DNA of 64,000 bases. Source: an uncultured Collinsella sp. Lineage in GTDB: Bacteria; Actinomycetota; Coriobacteriia; Coriobacteriales; Coriobacteriaceae. Shown here in pieces: positions 23,805-32,516 of this stretch (the stretch's first letter is position 1; each line of letters starts with the position of its first letter). The position numbers and the translations under genes are program-made. The stretch is taken from positions 39,873 through 103,872 of the forward strand of contig CATYIV010000002.1 of NCBI GenBank assembly GCA_958407465.1, given 5' to 3'. The notes beneath the pieces were generated by a model. The model saw only the letters and a list, made by a program, of their open reading frames with translations. It searched no databases and had not been told where the DNA came from.

Positions 23805-24368
23805 CTACTTGGTCTTGGCAACCAGCAGCGGGTCGCCAAGCTTGACGAGCGGGTTGCCGCCGATAAGCGTTCCAGACTCGCCGACATGGTCGATGCTCTT
23901 AAGACGATCGAGCTCGGAGACGATGACGGTCACGATGTCCTCGTGACCAGCGGCCTTAATGGCCTCGCGGTCGAAGCTGATGAGCGGCTGGCCTGCCTTG
24001 ACCACATCGCCCATCTCGACAAAGCGGGCAAAACCCTTGCCGTTCATTTCCACGGTGCCCAGGCCAACATGGATGAACACGCGCAGGCCGTCCTCGGTAA
24101 TCATGCCGATGGAGTGGTTGGTGACAGTGGTGGCACCGATGCGGCCGTTGGCGGGCGCATAGATGGTGCCGGTAATGGGCTCGATGCCATAGCCCTGGCC
24201 AAGCATGCCCGAGGCGATCGTCTCGTCGGGAACCTCGTTCAGGTTGACGAGCACGCCGTTGACGGGGGCATAGATGACGCCTTCGCGGGTAGCGAAGCTT
24301 GCTGCGGGCGGAACGGACGCCTCGCCGGTCGAGGTGAAGGTGGACTTAAGCGAATCGAGCAGACCCAT
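23805..24368 (-). CDS. crr: PTS glucose-family EIIA component
   Basis: 187 residues, a stand-alone EIIA-Glc domain. The phosphorylated histidine lies in [13 protein letters not shown], and the companion His in TNHSIGM. HPr phosphorylates it, and it passes phosphate to an EIIB. The start MGLLD follows GGAGG. A LacI-type operator-like palindrome lies about 50 bp upstream. An EIIC-only gene at 60585 may be served by this protein, but no EIIB is in the window. Confidence 0.92.
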   Translation of the reverse strand: MGLLDSLKSTFTSTGEASVPPAASFATREGVIYAPVNGVLVNLNEVPDETIASGMLGQGYGIEPITGTIYAPANGRIGATTVTNHSIGMITEDGLRVFIHVGLGTVEMNGKGFARFVEMGDVVKAGQPLISFDREAIKAAGHEDIVTVIVSELDRLKSIDHVGESGTLIGGNPLVKLGDPLLVAKTK

Positions 24369-24414
24369 AGTTGCCTCCAACTTAAATAGGCGCATATCGC
24401 GCGTTTGGTTTGCC

Positions 24415-24426
24415 GGAAACGTTTCA
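24415..24426. promoter_or_regulatory. cre-like palindrome upstream of crr
   Basis: GGAAACGTTTCA differs from a canonical cre-like core (TGAAACGTTTCA) at one base, and GAAACGTTTC is a perfect palindrome. This suggests control by a LacI/CcpA-family regulator. Confidence 0.5.
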
Positions 24427-24611
24427 CATGTGTTTCGCGGCTTGGTCAACGCCCCTATTCTACGCTGCTCAACGATACCTCTGAACTGGGATTATGTGAT
24501 ATATCAGTTGAAGGGAAACTTATTGCCGGAGTGTTTCTGCGCCACGGGTTCAAGTGGGGTACGCTTGAAGGCGAAAAACAAGGGCGCATAATTTGCGCGA
24601 AGGGAGCACAT

Positions 24612-25511
24612 ATGATTGTCGAGAACCATGCGCTGTGGGGCGAGGAGCCGACCGAGGATTATCCGGCGACGTTTACGTATTTGGGTGCCGAGCCGCTGCC
24701 CGATAAACCGAATGGCCGCCGCCCCGCGGTGATCATCTGCGGCGGAGGCGGGTTTACGCATATCGCTCCGCACGAGCAGGACCCGGTGGCGTTTGCATTT
24801 TTGGATCGCGGCTACCAGGCCTTTGTGCTCAACTATGTCACGAGTTCTACGGGTGACGTGAGCTTTCCGCACCCCCAGGCAGATCTTGCCAAGATGGTCG
24901 CCACGGTGCGCGCCAACGCCGACGAGTGGCATGTCGATCCTAAGCGCGTGTGCGTCGTGGGCTTTTCTGCTGGCGGCATGATTTGCGCCTCGCTGGCAAC
25001 ACAGTGGAAGACCGGCCCCTTCGCGGCACTTGCCGGGGCGCGTCCGGACGACATTCGTCCCGATGCCGTGGTGCTGGGCTATCCATTGCTCGACTTTGCC
25101 TATGTGCGTGACATGCAGACGCGCGATCCGCGCATTGACTTGCGTGTGCCCAAGACGGGCGGCAAGACGGGGCGCGATTTGCTCAACGACTACCTGTCGA
25201 TGGTGACGGGCGGCGAGGCAACTGACGAGCATCTGGCCGACACCTGCCCCACCACGCATGTTTCGCGTCAGATGCCACCGACCTTTGTGTGGGGCGTGTC
25301 CGACGACAAGACGGCGCCGATCGCGCAGGTCTACCCGTTTGCGCAGCGCATGGCCGAGGAGGGCGTTGCATGCGAGATGCACGTCTTCGACCAGGGTGGT
25401 CACGGCCTTTCGCTCGGCAACGCCAACACCGCGGTCGACAACGAGGACAAGCAGGCGGCAGTCCGTCCCTGGATCCGCCTAGCCTTCCGCTTCCTGGAGC
25501 GCCATCTGTAA
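24612..25511 (+). CDS. Alpha/beta-hydrolase, acetyl-esterase type
   Basis: 299 residues. Oxyanion-hole motif CGGGGFTHI, nucleophile elbow GFSAGG (Ser about residue 120), acid in the WGVSDDKTAP region, catalytic His in DQGGHGLS. It resembles esterases that remove acetyl or other ester groups from sugars (BD-FAE/xylan-esterase-like). There is no signal peptide, so it acts in the cytoplasm. ATG 24612 has AGGGAG upstream, and the open frame further upstream has no such site. It is flanked by a dispersed palindrome just after the stop. Confidence 0.85.
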   Translation: MIVENHALWGEEPTEDYPATFTYLGAEPLPDKPNGRRPAVIICGGGGFTHIAPHEQDPVAFAFLDRGYQAFVLNYVTSSTGDVSFPHPQADLAKMVATVRANADEWHVDPKRVCVVGFSAGGMICASLATQWKTGPFAALAGARPDDIRPDAVVLGYPLLDFAYVRDMQTRDPRIDLRVPKTGGKTGRDLLNDYLSMVTGGEATDEHLADTCPTTHVSRQMPPTFVWGVSDDKTAPIAQVYPFAQRMAEEGVACEMHVFDQGGHGLSLGNANTAVDNEDKQAAVRPWIRLAFRFLERHL

Positions 25512-25537
25512 GAGGACGGGCATCCCAGCCCTTCAAT

Positions 25538-25606
25538 AACTTGCGGTGAAATAGTTCCTATCTGGGGCATCAACCAGCCCATCCAGGAACTATTCCACCG
25601 CAACTT
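25538..25606. repeat. Dispersed palindrome P1 (GCGGTGGAATAGTTCCT class)
   Basis: The arm GCGGTGAAATAGTTCCT pairs with AGGAACTATTCCACCGC; outer bases nearly match too. It shares its arm sequence with P2 at 29678-29744. It is placed 27 bp after the esterase stop and is a probable transcription terminator or REP-like element. Confidence 0.8.
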
Positions 25607-25625
25607 CGTTTTTGATGCCCCGCCC

Positions 25626-25825
25626 GGAAACTGCGCCCCAGTTTTGCCTTTCAAGGTGGGACGCAGTTTCCCATAGGGCCTCGACTGGGAAAGCGCGTCC
25701 CGTTTCGAGCGGGGATTCCGGGATGCATTTTCCGTAAGAGGCCTGTTTGGGAAACCATATCCCGTTTCGAGCCGGAATTCTGGGATGTAGTTTCCCCGAG
25801 AGGCCTCATCGGGAAACTATGGCCC
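25626..25825. repeat. Palindrome followed by about 62-bp tandem repeats upstream of feoAB
   Basis: GGAAACTGCGCCCC (25626-25639) faces GGGACGCAGTTTCC (25658-25671). Then two imperfect copies of a 62-63 bp unit follow (25682-25744 and 25745-25806), each containing GGGAAA, TCCCGTTTCGAGC, GGGATG and AGAGGCCT, plus a partial third to 25825. There is no open frame. With P1 this fills the gap 25512-25864. Confidence 0.75.
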
Positions 25826-25864
25826 TGAACTCTCCTGCCTGTCCCCATTGCGCCAATTTGCTGA

Positions 25865-25894
25865 TTGAACATCGTTGCATGTTCGCGCTATCAT
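25865..25894 (+). promoter_or_regulatory. Promoter of feoAB
   Basis: TTGAAC (25865-25870), 18-nt spacer, TATCAT (25889-25894), just before the operator repeats. Confidence 0.55.
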
Positions 25895-25908
25895 GCATGG
25901 TTAAAATT

Positions 25909-25942
25909 GGTTAGCCATGGCAAACGGTTAGCCTTGGTGAAC
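25909..25942. promoter_or_regulatory. Tandem operator-like repeats before feoAB
   Basis: Two direct copies of GGTTAGCCWTGGYRAAC with a 17-bp period (25909 and 25926). The first is also a 16-bp dyad (GTTAGCCATGGCAAAC, one mismatched pair). The GGTTAGCC half-site resembles DtxR/IdeR-type iron boxes. Iron repression is inferred. Confidence 0.5.
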
Positions 25943-25984
25943 ATAAATACAACGCCCTGTGGGCGCCGGGGGAGGAACACGGAC

Positions 25985-28345
25985 GTGAAGCTCGATACAC
26001 TCGAGATTGGAAAGGACGCCGTTGTCGCATCGGTGGCATCGGACGATCAGACACTCCGACAGCATATTTTGGACATGGGTCTAACGCCGGGCACCGAAGT
26101 CACCATGATGAAGTACGCCCCCATGGGTGACCCGCTCGAGATCCGCCTGCGTGGCTACGAGTTGACACTGCGCAAGGACGATGCCGCTCGCATCGAGCTC
26201 GTGGGTATTCACGACACCGATACGGGTCCGCGCGCTAACGCCGCAATCGGCACGACGGAGCATCCGGCCCTGGGCGAGGGGACGTATTCGCCCCGTGCGG
26301 CAAAGACGGCCGTGCCCGAGGGCGCGCCGCTGCACTTTGCCCTCGCCGGCAACCAAAACTGCGGCAAGACCACGTTATTCAACCAGCTGACGGGCTCCAA
26401 CCAGCACGTCGGTAACTTTCCCGGCGTGACGGTCGACCGCAAAGATGGCACCATCCGTAACCATCCCGAGGCGAGCGTTACCGACCTGCCCGGCATTTAC
26501 TCCCTGTCGCCGTACACAGGCGAAGAGGTCGTGAGCCGTCAGTTCATCCTCGACGAGCGTCCGGACGCCATCATCGACATCATTGACGCCACCAACATCG
26601 AGCGCAACCTGTACCTGACACTGCAGCTCATGGAGCTCGACCGTCCTATGGTCATCGCGCTCAACATGATGGACGAGGTGACCGCCAACGGCGGCGCCGT
26701 GGACGTCAACCTGCTCGAGAGCCTGTTGGGCGTGCCCGTTGTCCCCATTAGCGCTGCCCGCAACGAGGGCATCGGCGAGCTGGTGGACCACGCCCTGCAC
26801 GTGGCGCGGTTCCGCGAGCGCCCCGGTCGCCTGGACTTTTGCGCGCCCGACGGTCCGGACGGCGGTGCGCTGCATCGCTGCATCCACGGTATTGCTAACC
26901 TGATCGAGGACCATGCCGTGACGGCGCACATCCCGGTGCGCTTTGCGGCGACCAAGCTGGTCGAGGGCGATGAGCTGGTAACCGAGGCGCTTCACCTGGA
27001 TCGCAATGAGCTCGACGCTATCGAGCACATCATCACCCAGATGGAGGGCGAGGCCGGCACCGACCGCCTATCTGCGCTGGCCGATATGCGTTTTAGCTTT
27101 ATCGGCGACGTGTGCGGGCGTTGCGTCGTCAAGCCGCACGAGAGCCGCGAGCACGTGCGCTCCGTCAAGATTGACCGCATCCTGACAGGTCGTTACACAG
27201 CCATTCCGGCGTTTCTGGTGATCATGGGCCTCGTCTTTTGGCTGACGTTTGGCGTGATCGGCGCGGCGTTGCAGGGACTCATGGAGGACGGTATCGCTGC
27301 CATCATCGCCTCGGCCGATGCAGGCCTCAAGGCGTTCGGCACCAACGACGTGGTGCGCTCGCTGGCTGTCGACGGCGTGCTTACGGGCGTGGGCAGTGTG
27401 CTGACCTTCCTGCCGATTATCGTCGTGCTCTTTTTGTTCCTCTCCATTCTGGAAGACTCCGGATACATGGCGCGCGTGGCCTTTGTCATGGATAAGGTGT
27501 TGCGTCGCTTTGGTCTGTCGGGCCGCAGTTTCGTGCCCATGCTCGTCGGCTTTGGCTGCACCGTGCCAGCTATCATGTCGACCCGTACGCTCCCATCCGA
27601 GCACGACCGCAAGATGACGGTCATGCTCACGCCGTTTATGAGCTGCTCAGCCAAGCTGCCGGTTTACGGCTTGCTGTGCGGGGCGTTTTTCCCGCAGGCG
27701 ACGGTTCCCGCCATGGTCTCGCTCTATCTGATCGGTATCGTGGTCGGCTGCGTCGCGGCTTTGGTGCTCAACCGCACGGCATTTAAGGGCGACCCGGTGC
27801 CGTTTATCATGGAGCTCCCCAATTACCGCCTGCCGAGCGTCAAGACGACGGTGATGCTGGCATGGGATAAGGCCAAGGACTTCATCACCAAGGCCTTTAC
27901 CATTATCTTTGCCGCGACCGTGGTCATCTGGTTCCTTCAGACGTTCGACATCCGCTTTAACGTGGTCGCCGACCAGTCGCAAAGCCTGCTTGCCGGTCTG
28001 GGTAGCATCATCGCGCCGGTGTTGGCCCCGCTCGGCTTTGGCGACTGGCGCGCCTCGACGGCGCTCGTCACGGGGCTCATTGCCAAGGAGAGCGTCATCT
28101 CGACGCTCACGGTGCTTTTGGGCGCAACGTCGCCCGCGGCGCTGTCGACCATGTTTTCGCCGTTTACCGCCTACGTGTTCTTGGTCTTTACGTTGCTGTA
28201 CCCGCCTTGTGTGGCGGCAATCGGCGCCGTCAAGAGCGAGTTGGGCGCGCGCTATGCCGTGGCCGTATTCGCGTTTCAGGTCGCCGTTGCCTGGATCGTG
28301 GCGTTTGTCGTGCATTCGGCGGGCATATTGCTGGGGTTGGCTTAG
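25985..28345 (+). CDS. feoB: Ferrous iron transporter, FeoA-FeoB fusion
   Basis: 786 residues. A FeoA SH3-like domain (about 1-75: LRQHILDMGLTPGTEVTMM) is joined by a linker to FeoB. The FeoB G domain has G1 GNQNCGKTTLFN, G3 DLPGIYSL, G4 NMMDE and G5 SAARNEGIGEL. The helical GDI region and about ten membrane helices follow, with Gate motifs (GFGCTVPA and MSCSAKLPVYGL). It imports Fe2+. GTG 25985 is chosen, with GGGAGGA about 10 nt upstream; the open frame continues to 25865, but that part covers the promoter and operators. Confidence 0.92.
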   Translation: MKLDTLEIGKDAVVASVASDDQTLRQHILDMGLTPGTEVTMMKYAPMGDPLEIRLRGYELTLRKDDAARIELVGIHDTDTGPRANAAIGTTEHPALGEGTYSPRAAKTAVPEGAPLHFALAGNQNCGKTTLFNQLTGSNQHVGNFPGVTVDRKDGTIRNHPEASVTDLPGIYSLSPYTGEEVVSRQFILDERPDAIIDIIDATNIERNLYLTLQLMELDRPMVIALNMMDEVTANGGAVDVNLLESLLGVPVVPISAARNEGIGELVDHALHVARFRERPGRLDFCAPDGPDGGALHRCIHGIANLIEDHAVTAHIPVRFAATKLVEGDELVTEALHLDRNELDAIEHIITQMEGEAGTDRLSALADMRFSFIGDVCGRCVVKPHESREHVRSVKIDRILTGRYTAIPAFLVIMGLVFWLTFGVIGAALQGLMEDGIAAIIASADAGLKAFGTNDVVRSLAVDGVLTGVGSVLTFLPIIVVLFLFLSILEDSGYMARVAFVMDKVLRRFGLSGRSFVPMLVGFGCTVPAIMSTRTLPSEHDRKMTVMLTPFMSCSAKLPVYGLLCGAFFPQATVPAMVSLYLIGIVVGCVAALVLNRTAFKGDPVPFIMELPNYRLPSVKTTVMLAWDKAKDFITKAFTIIFAATVVIWFLQTFDIRFNVVADQSQSLLAGLGSIIAPVLAPLGFGDWRASTALVTGLIAKESVISTLTVLLGATSPAALSTMFSPFTAYVFLVFTLLYPPCVAAIGAVKSELGARYAVAVFAFQVAVAWIVAFVVHSAGILLGLA

Positions 28346-28386
28346 TTATGAATTGACGGCGCAACCTCTGTGTATCGAATTGTTTT

Positions 28387-28425
28387 CGGCCCCGCATCTG
28401 TACTGACGGATGCGGGGCCGTTGCT
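28387..28425 (+). terminator. Terminator-like hairpin between feoAB and the MFS gene
   Basis: CGGCCCCGCATC (28387-28398) and GATGCGGGGCCG (28409-28420) form a perfect 12-bp stem followed by TTGCT. The U-tract is weak. Confidence 0.6.
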
Positions 28426-28465
28426 ATATAATCGCCTCCGTTCAAAACGATTGGAGACGTTATAT

Positions 28466-29662
28466 ATGACTCAGACAAGGCAAGACGGCATCACGCTCAG
28501 GCAGTGGCTCCCACTCGTCGGGCTCACCTGCTGTGCGTTCGTGTTCAACACGTCGGAGTTTATGCCCATCGGCCTTTTGACTGATATCGCCGCGTCGTTC
28601 TCGCTCACCGAGGCCCAGGCGGGCATCATGATCTCGGTCTATGCCTGGGGCGTCATGCTGCTGTCGCTGCCGCTCATGGTGTTCGCCTCGCGCTTTGAGT
28701 TCAAGCGGATGCTGCTGGGCGTGCTGGCCGTGTTCTCGCTCGGTCAGTTCCTGTCCGCTGTGGCGCCGACCTATCCCATCCTGGTCTGCGCGCGCCTGGT
28801 GGTCGCTTGCGCACATGCCGTGTTCTGGTCAGTCGCCTCGATTATGGCCTCGCGCCTGGTCGACACTCGCCACGGCGCGCTCGCCATCAGCATGATCGCC
28901 ACGGGCTCGTCCATCGCGCAGATCTTTGGCCTGCCGCTCGGTCGCGCCATTGGCTTGGCCGTGGGCTGGCGCATGACGTTTGCCGTGGTCGGGGGCCTCT
29001 CAGCCATCGCGGTCGTCTACCAGGCAGCGGTGTTCCCGGCCATGCCGGCGGGTGAGCGCTTTACTGTCAAACAGCTGCCCGAGCTGCTCAAGAACCCGCT
29101 CCTCATCGCGCTCTACGCAGTCACGGTCTTCATGGCGACCGGCTATTACGCAAGCTACAGCTATATCGAGCCCTTCCTGGCGCAGGTCGCGCACGTCGAT
29201 GCGGGCGCCATTACCATGACGCTGACGGCGTTTGGCTGCTCTGGTTTGCTCGGAAGCTGGCTGTTTGGCCGCCTGTTCGATGGGCATCGCTTCCCGTTCT
29301 TGGCCATCACGCTCTCCGGCGTGCCGGTGGCCCTGCTGCTCATGGGGCCGGCCGCATCGTCGCTCGTGACAGTGCTTGCCGTCTGCGCACTGTGGGGTTG
29401 CTGCGCCACGGCCTTTAACGTGGCGTTTCAGGCCGAGCTCATCAAGCACACGCCGGCAGATTCGTCGGCCGTCGCCATGTCGATCTTCTCGGGCCTGTTC
29501 AACCTCGGTATCGGCACGGGTACCGCGATCGGCGGAGCCGTGGTTTCGGGTCCCGGTATCGCCTGGATCGGCTTTGTGGGCGGGGCGATTGCCGTCGTGG
29601 GCGTCATCCTCGCCATCACCGTGCTGTTTCCGGCCATCCGCCGCGCCAAGCCCGTCGCCTAA
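28466..29662 (+). CDS. MFS transporter, SotB-like (DHA1) exporter
   Basis: 398 residues with about 12 transmembrane helices. The N-terminal helix FVFNTSEFMPIGLLTDIA matches the SotB/YdeA sugar-efflux group of the DHA1 family, as does SVYAWGVMLLSLPLM in helix 2. It probably exports sugars or drugs in exchange for protons; the substrate is unproven. The start is ATG 28466 with GGAG upstream. Palindrome P2 lies 15 bp after its stop. Confidence 0.85.
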   Translation: MTQTRQDGITLRQWLPLVGLTCCAFVFNTSEFMPIGLLTDIAASFSLTEAQAGIMISVYAWGVMLLSLPLMVFASRFEFKRMLLGVLAVFSLGQFLSAVAPTYPILVCARLVVACAHAVFWSVASIMASRLVDTRHGALAISMIATGSSIAQIFGLPLGRAIGLAVGWRMTFAVVGGLSAIAVVYQAAVFPAMPAGERFTVKQLPELLKNPLLIALYAVTVFMATGYYASYSYIEPFLAQVAHVDAGAITMTLTAFGCSGLLGSWLFGRLFDGHRFPFLAITLSGVPVALLLMGPAASSLVTVLAVCALWGCCATAFNVAFQAELIKHTPADSSAVAMSIFSGLFNLGIGTGTAIGGAVVSGPGIAWIGFVGGAIAVVGVILAITVLFPAIRRAKPVA

Positions 29663-29677
29663 TCACGTCCCCTCATC

Positions 29678-29744
29678 AGTTGCGGTGGAATAGTTCCTGT
29701 TTAAGGCTTCTGAAGGCCCAGACAGGAACTATTCCACCGCAACT
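29678..29744. repeat. Dispersed palindrome P2 (GCGGTGGAATAGTTCCT class)
   Basis: Perfect 23-bp arms: AGTTGCGGTGGAATAGTTCC plus TGT (29678-29700) and complement (29722-29744). Followed by TATTTT, so it can serve as a terminator for the MFS gene. The same arm occurs in P1, 4.1 kb away. Confidence 0.85.
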
Positions 29745-29815
29745 TATTTTGGGGGAGAGGATACAAGCTGGGCATACAATGGATGTCGTTGTGTTGAGCT
29801 TACCGGGAGGCTGTT

Positions 29816-31192
29816 ATGTGGGCATACGAGACGACGTTCTATCAGATCTATCCGCTGGGCTTTTGCGGGGCTCCGCGCGAAAACGCCGCGCCCGTTGCCG
29901 AGGATGAGCTCGCCCAGGCTGCCAACGCCGCGCCCAACCCCGATGCTCCTATCATGAAGGTCGCCCAATGGGCCGACTACATGCAGGAACTCGGCGTTGG
30001 CGCTGTGCTCATCAACCCACCGCTCGAATCTGATAGCCACGGCTACGATACACGCAGCCTGCGCCATATCGACCGTCGCCTGGGTGGGGACGCCGACTTT
30101 GCCGCCGTATGCGACACGCTGCATGCCCATGGCATCCGCGTGGTGCTCGATGCCGTCTTCAACCACGTCGGCCGCGGTTTTTGGGCCTTCCGCGATGTGC
30201 AGGAGCGCAAGTGGGACTCGCCGTACAAGGACTGGTTCCACATTAGCTTTGACGGCGATTCCTGCTATGGCGATGGCTTTTGGTACGAGGGCTGGGAAGG
30301 CCATTTTGAGCTTGTGAAGCTCAACCTGCAAAATCCCGCTGTGGTCGATTACCTGCTCGAGTCCGTGCGCCGCTGGGCCGAGGTCTTTGGCGTCGACGGC
30401 CTGCGCCTGGACGTTGCCTATATGCTCGACCGCGACTTTATGCGCCGCCTGCACGTCTTTACCCGTGAGCTCAAGCCCGACTTCGTGCTGATCGGCGAGA
30501 CGCTCCACGGCGACTACAACCAGATCGTCAACGACGAGATGCTCGACTCCTGCACCAACTACGAGTGCTACAAGGGCCTGTACTCCAGCTTTAACTCGGT
30601 CAATATGTTCGAGATCGCGCACTCGCTGCACCGTCAGTTTGGCGGCGACCCCTGGTGCATCTACCGCGGCAAGCACCTGCTGTCGTTTGTCGACAACCAC
30701 GACGTGCCGCGCCTGGCAAGCATCCTTACCGACAAGTCCTGCCTGCGCCCCGCTTATGGCATGCTGTTTGGCATGCCGGGCATCCCGTGCGTCTACTACG
30801 GCAGCGAGTGGGGAATTACTGGCGAAAAGGGCGGCCCCGATGGCGACTGGGCGCTGCGCCCTGCGCTCGATGAGCCTGCGCCCAACGAGCTGACGGCGTT
30901 CATCACGCAGCTGGCGCACCTTCGCTCGGCCGACGACGCGGCGGCCCGTGCTCTCAACTACGGTGCCTATCGCAACGTGGTGATCCAGAACAAGCAGCTG
31001 CTGTTCGAGCGCGCCTGCGACGACGCGACGGTGCTCGTGGCGGTCAATGCCGTGAACGAGCCCTATACCTTTGGAGCCGGCGAACTCAACGGCTCCTTTG
31101 TCGATCTGCTTGCCGATGATGCGCCCACGGTCGGGCTGACGGGTACCCTTGAGCTTGCACCCTACGAGGTGCGCTATCTGTTGAGGGCCTAG
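29816..31192 (+). CDS. GH13 alpha-amylase-family glycosidase
   Basis: 458 residues. A GH13 (beta/alpha)8 barrel with conserved region I DAVFNHVG, region II GLRLDVAYM (nucleophile Asp), region III IGETLHGDY (acid/base Glu) and region IV FVDNHDVPR. A short C-terminal beta domain follows. There is no signal peptide, so it acts on imported oligosaccharides. The N-terminus starts directly in the barrel (YQIYPLGF), as in small maltodextrin-degrading enzymes. Exact specificity is unknown. Confidence 0.88.
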   Translation: MWAYETTFYQIYPLGFCGAPRENAAPVAEDELAQAANAAPNPDAPIMKVAQWADYMQELGVGAVLINPPLESDSHGYDTRSLRHIDRRLGGDADFAAVCDTLHAHGIRVVLDAVFNHVGRGFWAFRDVQERKWDSPYKDWFHISFDGDSCYGDGFWYEGWEGHFELVKLNLQNPAVVDYLLESVRRWAEVFGVDGLRLDVAYMLDRDFMRRLHVFTRELKPDFVLIGETLHGDYNQIVNDEMLDSCTNYECYKGLYSSFNSVNMFEIAHSLHRQFGGDPWCIYRGKHLLSFVDNHDVPRLASILTDKSCLRPAYGMLFGMPGIPCVYYGSEWGITGEKGGPDGDWALRPALDEPAPNELTAFITQLAHLRSADDAAARALNYGAYRNVVIQNKQLLFERACDDATVLVAVNAVNEPYTFGAGELNGSFVDLLADDAPTVGLTGTLELAPYEVRYLLRA

Positions 31193-31195
31193 GCC

Positions 31196-31759
31196 ATGGC
31201 TGCGTCCGACGAGGGCTATCAACATATTGAGCATGGGTTTGAACCCGTGTTCGACGAGCGCTCGCGTGTTTTGGTGTTGGGCTCGTTTCCCTCGGTGCTC
31301 TCGCGTGCCAATGCCTTCTACTACGGCAATCCGCAGAACCGCTTTTGGCGCGTGATGGCCGCGTGCCTCGGTGTGCCCGTGCCGCCCAACGAGGGCGACC
31401 TTTTGGCGGGCAGCAAGCCTGCGACGCTCGATGCCTCCATTGCCGCCAAGCGGGTCATGCTGCTGAACGGTGGCGTGGCCCTGTGGGATGTGATCGAGAG
31501 CTGCGACATTAAGGGCTCGAGCGACGCGAGCATTCGTAACGTTGTGCCGGCACATATCGAGTGCATTACCGACGCAGCTCCCATTGAGCAGGTGATATGC
31601 AACGGTGGTACGGCTGGCCGGCTCTACAAGCGCTATCTACAAGAACGCACCGGGCTGCCCGCCATCGTCCTGCCCTCGACAAGTCCTGCCAATGCGGCTT
31701 GGCGTCTGGAGCGCCTTGTCGAGCGCTGGCGCGAGGCAGTTGACTGGGCTGCTCTCTAA
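31196..31759 (+). CDS. Uracil-DNA-glycosylase superfamily protein, hypoxanthine-DNA glycosylase type
   Basis: 187 residues. It resembles family 6 (HDG) glycosylases that remove deaminated adenine from DNA: LVLGSFPSVLSR, YYGNPQNRFW, GVALWDVIESC, VICNGGTAG and LPSTSPANA motifs are all present. It starts 3 nt after the glycosidase stop. Base-excision repair is the family role; specificity is inferred. Confidence 0.85.
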   Translation: MAASDEGYQHIEHGFEPVFDERSRVLVLGSFPSVLSRANAFYYGNPQNRFWRVMAACLGVPVPPNEGDLLAGSKPATLDASIAAKRVMLLNGGVALWDVIESCDIKGSSDASIRNVVPAHIECITDAAPIEQVICNGGTAGRLYKRYLQERTGLPAIVLPSTSPANAAWRLERLVERWREAVDWAAL

Positions 31760-31760
31760 T

Positions 31761-32423
31761 TTAGATATTTGATTGAGCATGACGCGCGCGATGTTTGATG
31801 ATGGCGCGCCAGATCGGCGCGGGCAGCGCGGGTTCGACGCGCACCATGCCGTCGGCGTCGACGCTACCGGCATTGCCACCGCCAAGCAGCTGCGCATGCT
31901 CAATGGAGCAGCCCATGCGCACAGCGCCGACAAGCTTATCCATCGCTTCCGAAAATGGTCGGCGCAAGAGGCCCATGCGTGGGGAATGGCGAAGCGCCGC
32001 AATGCCGCTGCCGGCACAGATGACAACGCCGTTGCACCATGGCAGGTCACGTAGAATACATGCCCGGTACAGGCGGTCGAGGACTTCGTTCGCCTGCTTG
32101 TTGTTTTTGGACAGGGCCTGGACGACGACATAGATGCGTGTCTCTGTATTCCCAAGGCGATCGAGTATCTGCTCGACAGCGATCATCGCCTCATCATCAA
32201 ATGTGTCATCAACAGCGAGCACGATACCATCGGCAACGCAGCTGGCATCATCCGCCTCCAAACCGATCGGGCGGGGGAGCGCGGTGCCAGAAAGCTGTGC
32301 ATAGGCGGCGATGGCATCCTGCAGGTCCCAAAGCAAAAACTCAAGATCAGCGCTCTCGGGAATATTGATATACGCAATGGTTTGCAACGTTTTGGGCCTT
32401 TCGCCCTGCGGATTCGCCTCCAT
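31761..32423 (-). CDS. Conserved protein of unknown function
   Basis: 220 residues that I do not recognise. The sequence alternates predicted strands and helices (IYVVVQAL, GVVICAGSG, GLLRRPFSEAMDKLVGAVRMG), which recalls a flavodoxin-like alpha/beta fold, but no cofactor motif is clear. There is no signal peptide or membrane helix. It is convergent with the glycosylase gene (2 nt apart) and divergent from the aminotransferase. The start at 32423 has GGAGG about 6 nt upstream. Confidence 0.6.
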   Translation of the reverse strand: MEANPQGERPKTLQTIAYINIPESADLEFLLWDLQDAIAAYAQLSGTALPRPIGLEADDASCVADGIVLAVDDTFDDEAMIAVEQILDRLGNTETRIYVVVQALSKNNKQANEVLDRLYRACILRDLPWCNGVVICAGSGIAALRHSPRMGLLRRPFSEAMDKLVGAVRMGCSIEHAQLLGGGNAGSVDADGMVRVEPALPAPIWRAIIKHRARHAQSNI

Positions 32424-32516
32424 GCCGCCTCCTTTCCGGTTGGTTTCCGTTTAGGTTACACCGTCTGACGGCGCCCCGCCGCGCTATCCTAGTGCAACCC
32501 TTACGAAAGGAACGCC

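Noticed and set aside
22220..23887. 555-codon AsnS reading
   Set aside because: The first 88 codons cross the crr terminator and lack similarity to AsnRS; GTG 23623 gives the family length.
25865..25984. Longer FeoAB N-terminus
   Set aside because: The segment coincides with the promoter and operator repeats; GTG 25985 has GGGAGGA upstream and begins the FeoA domain.
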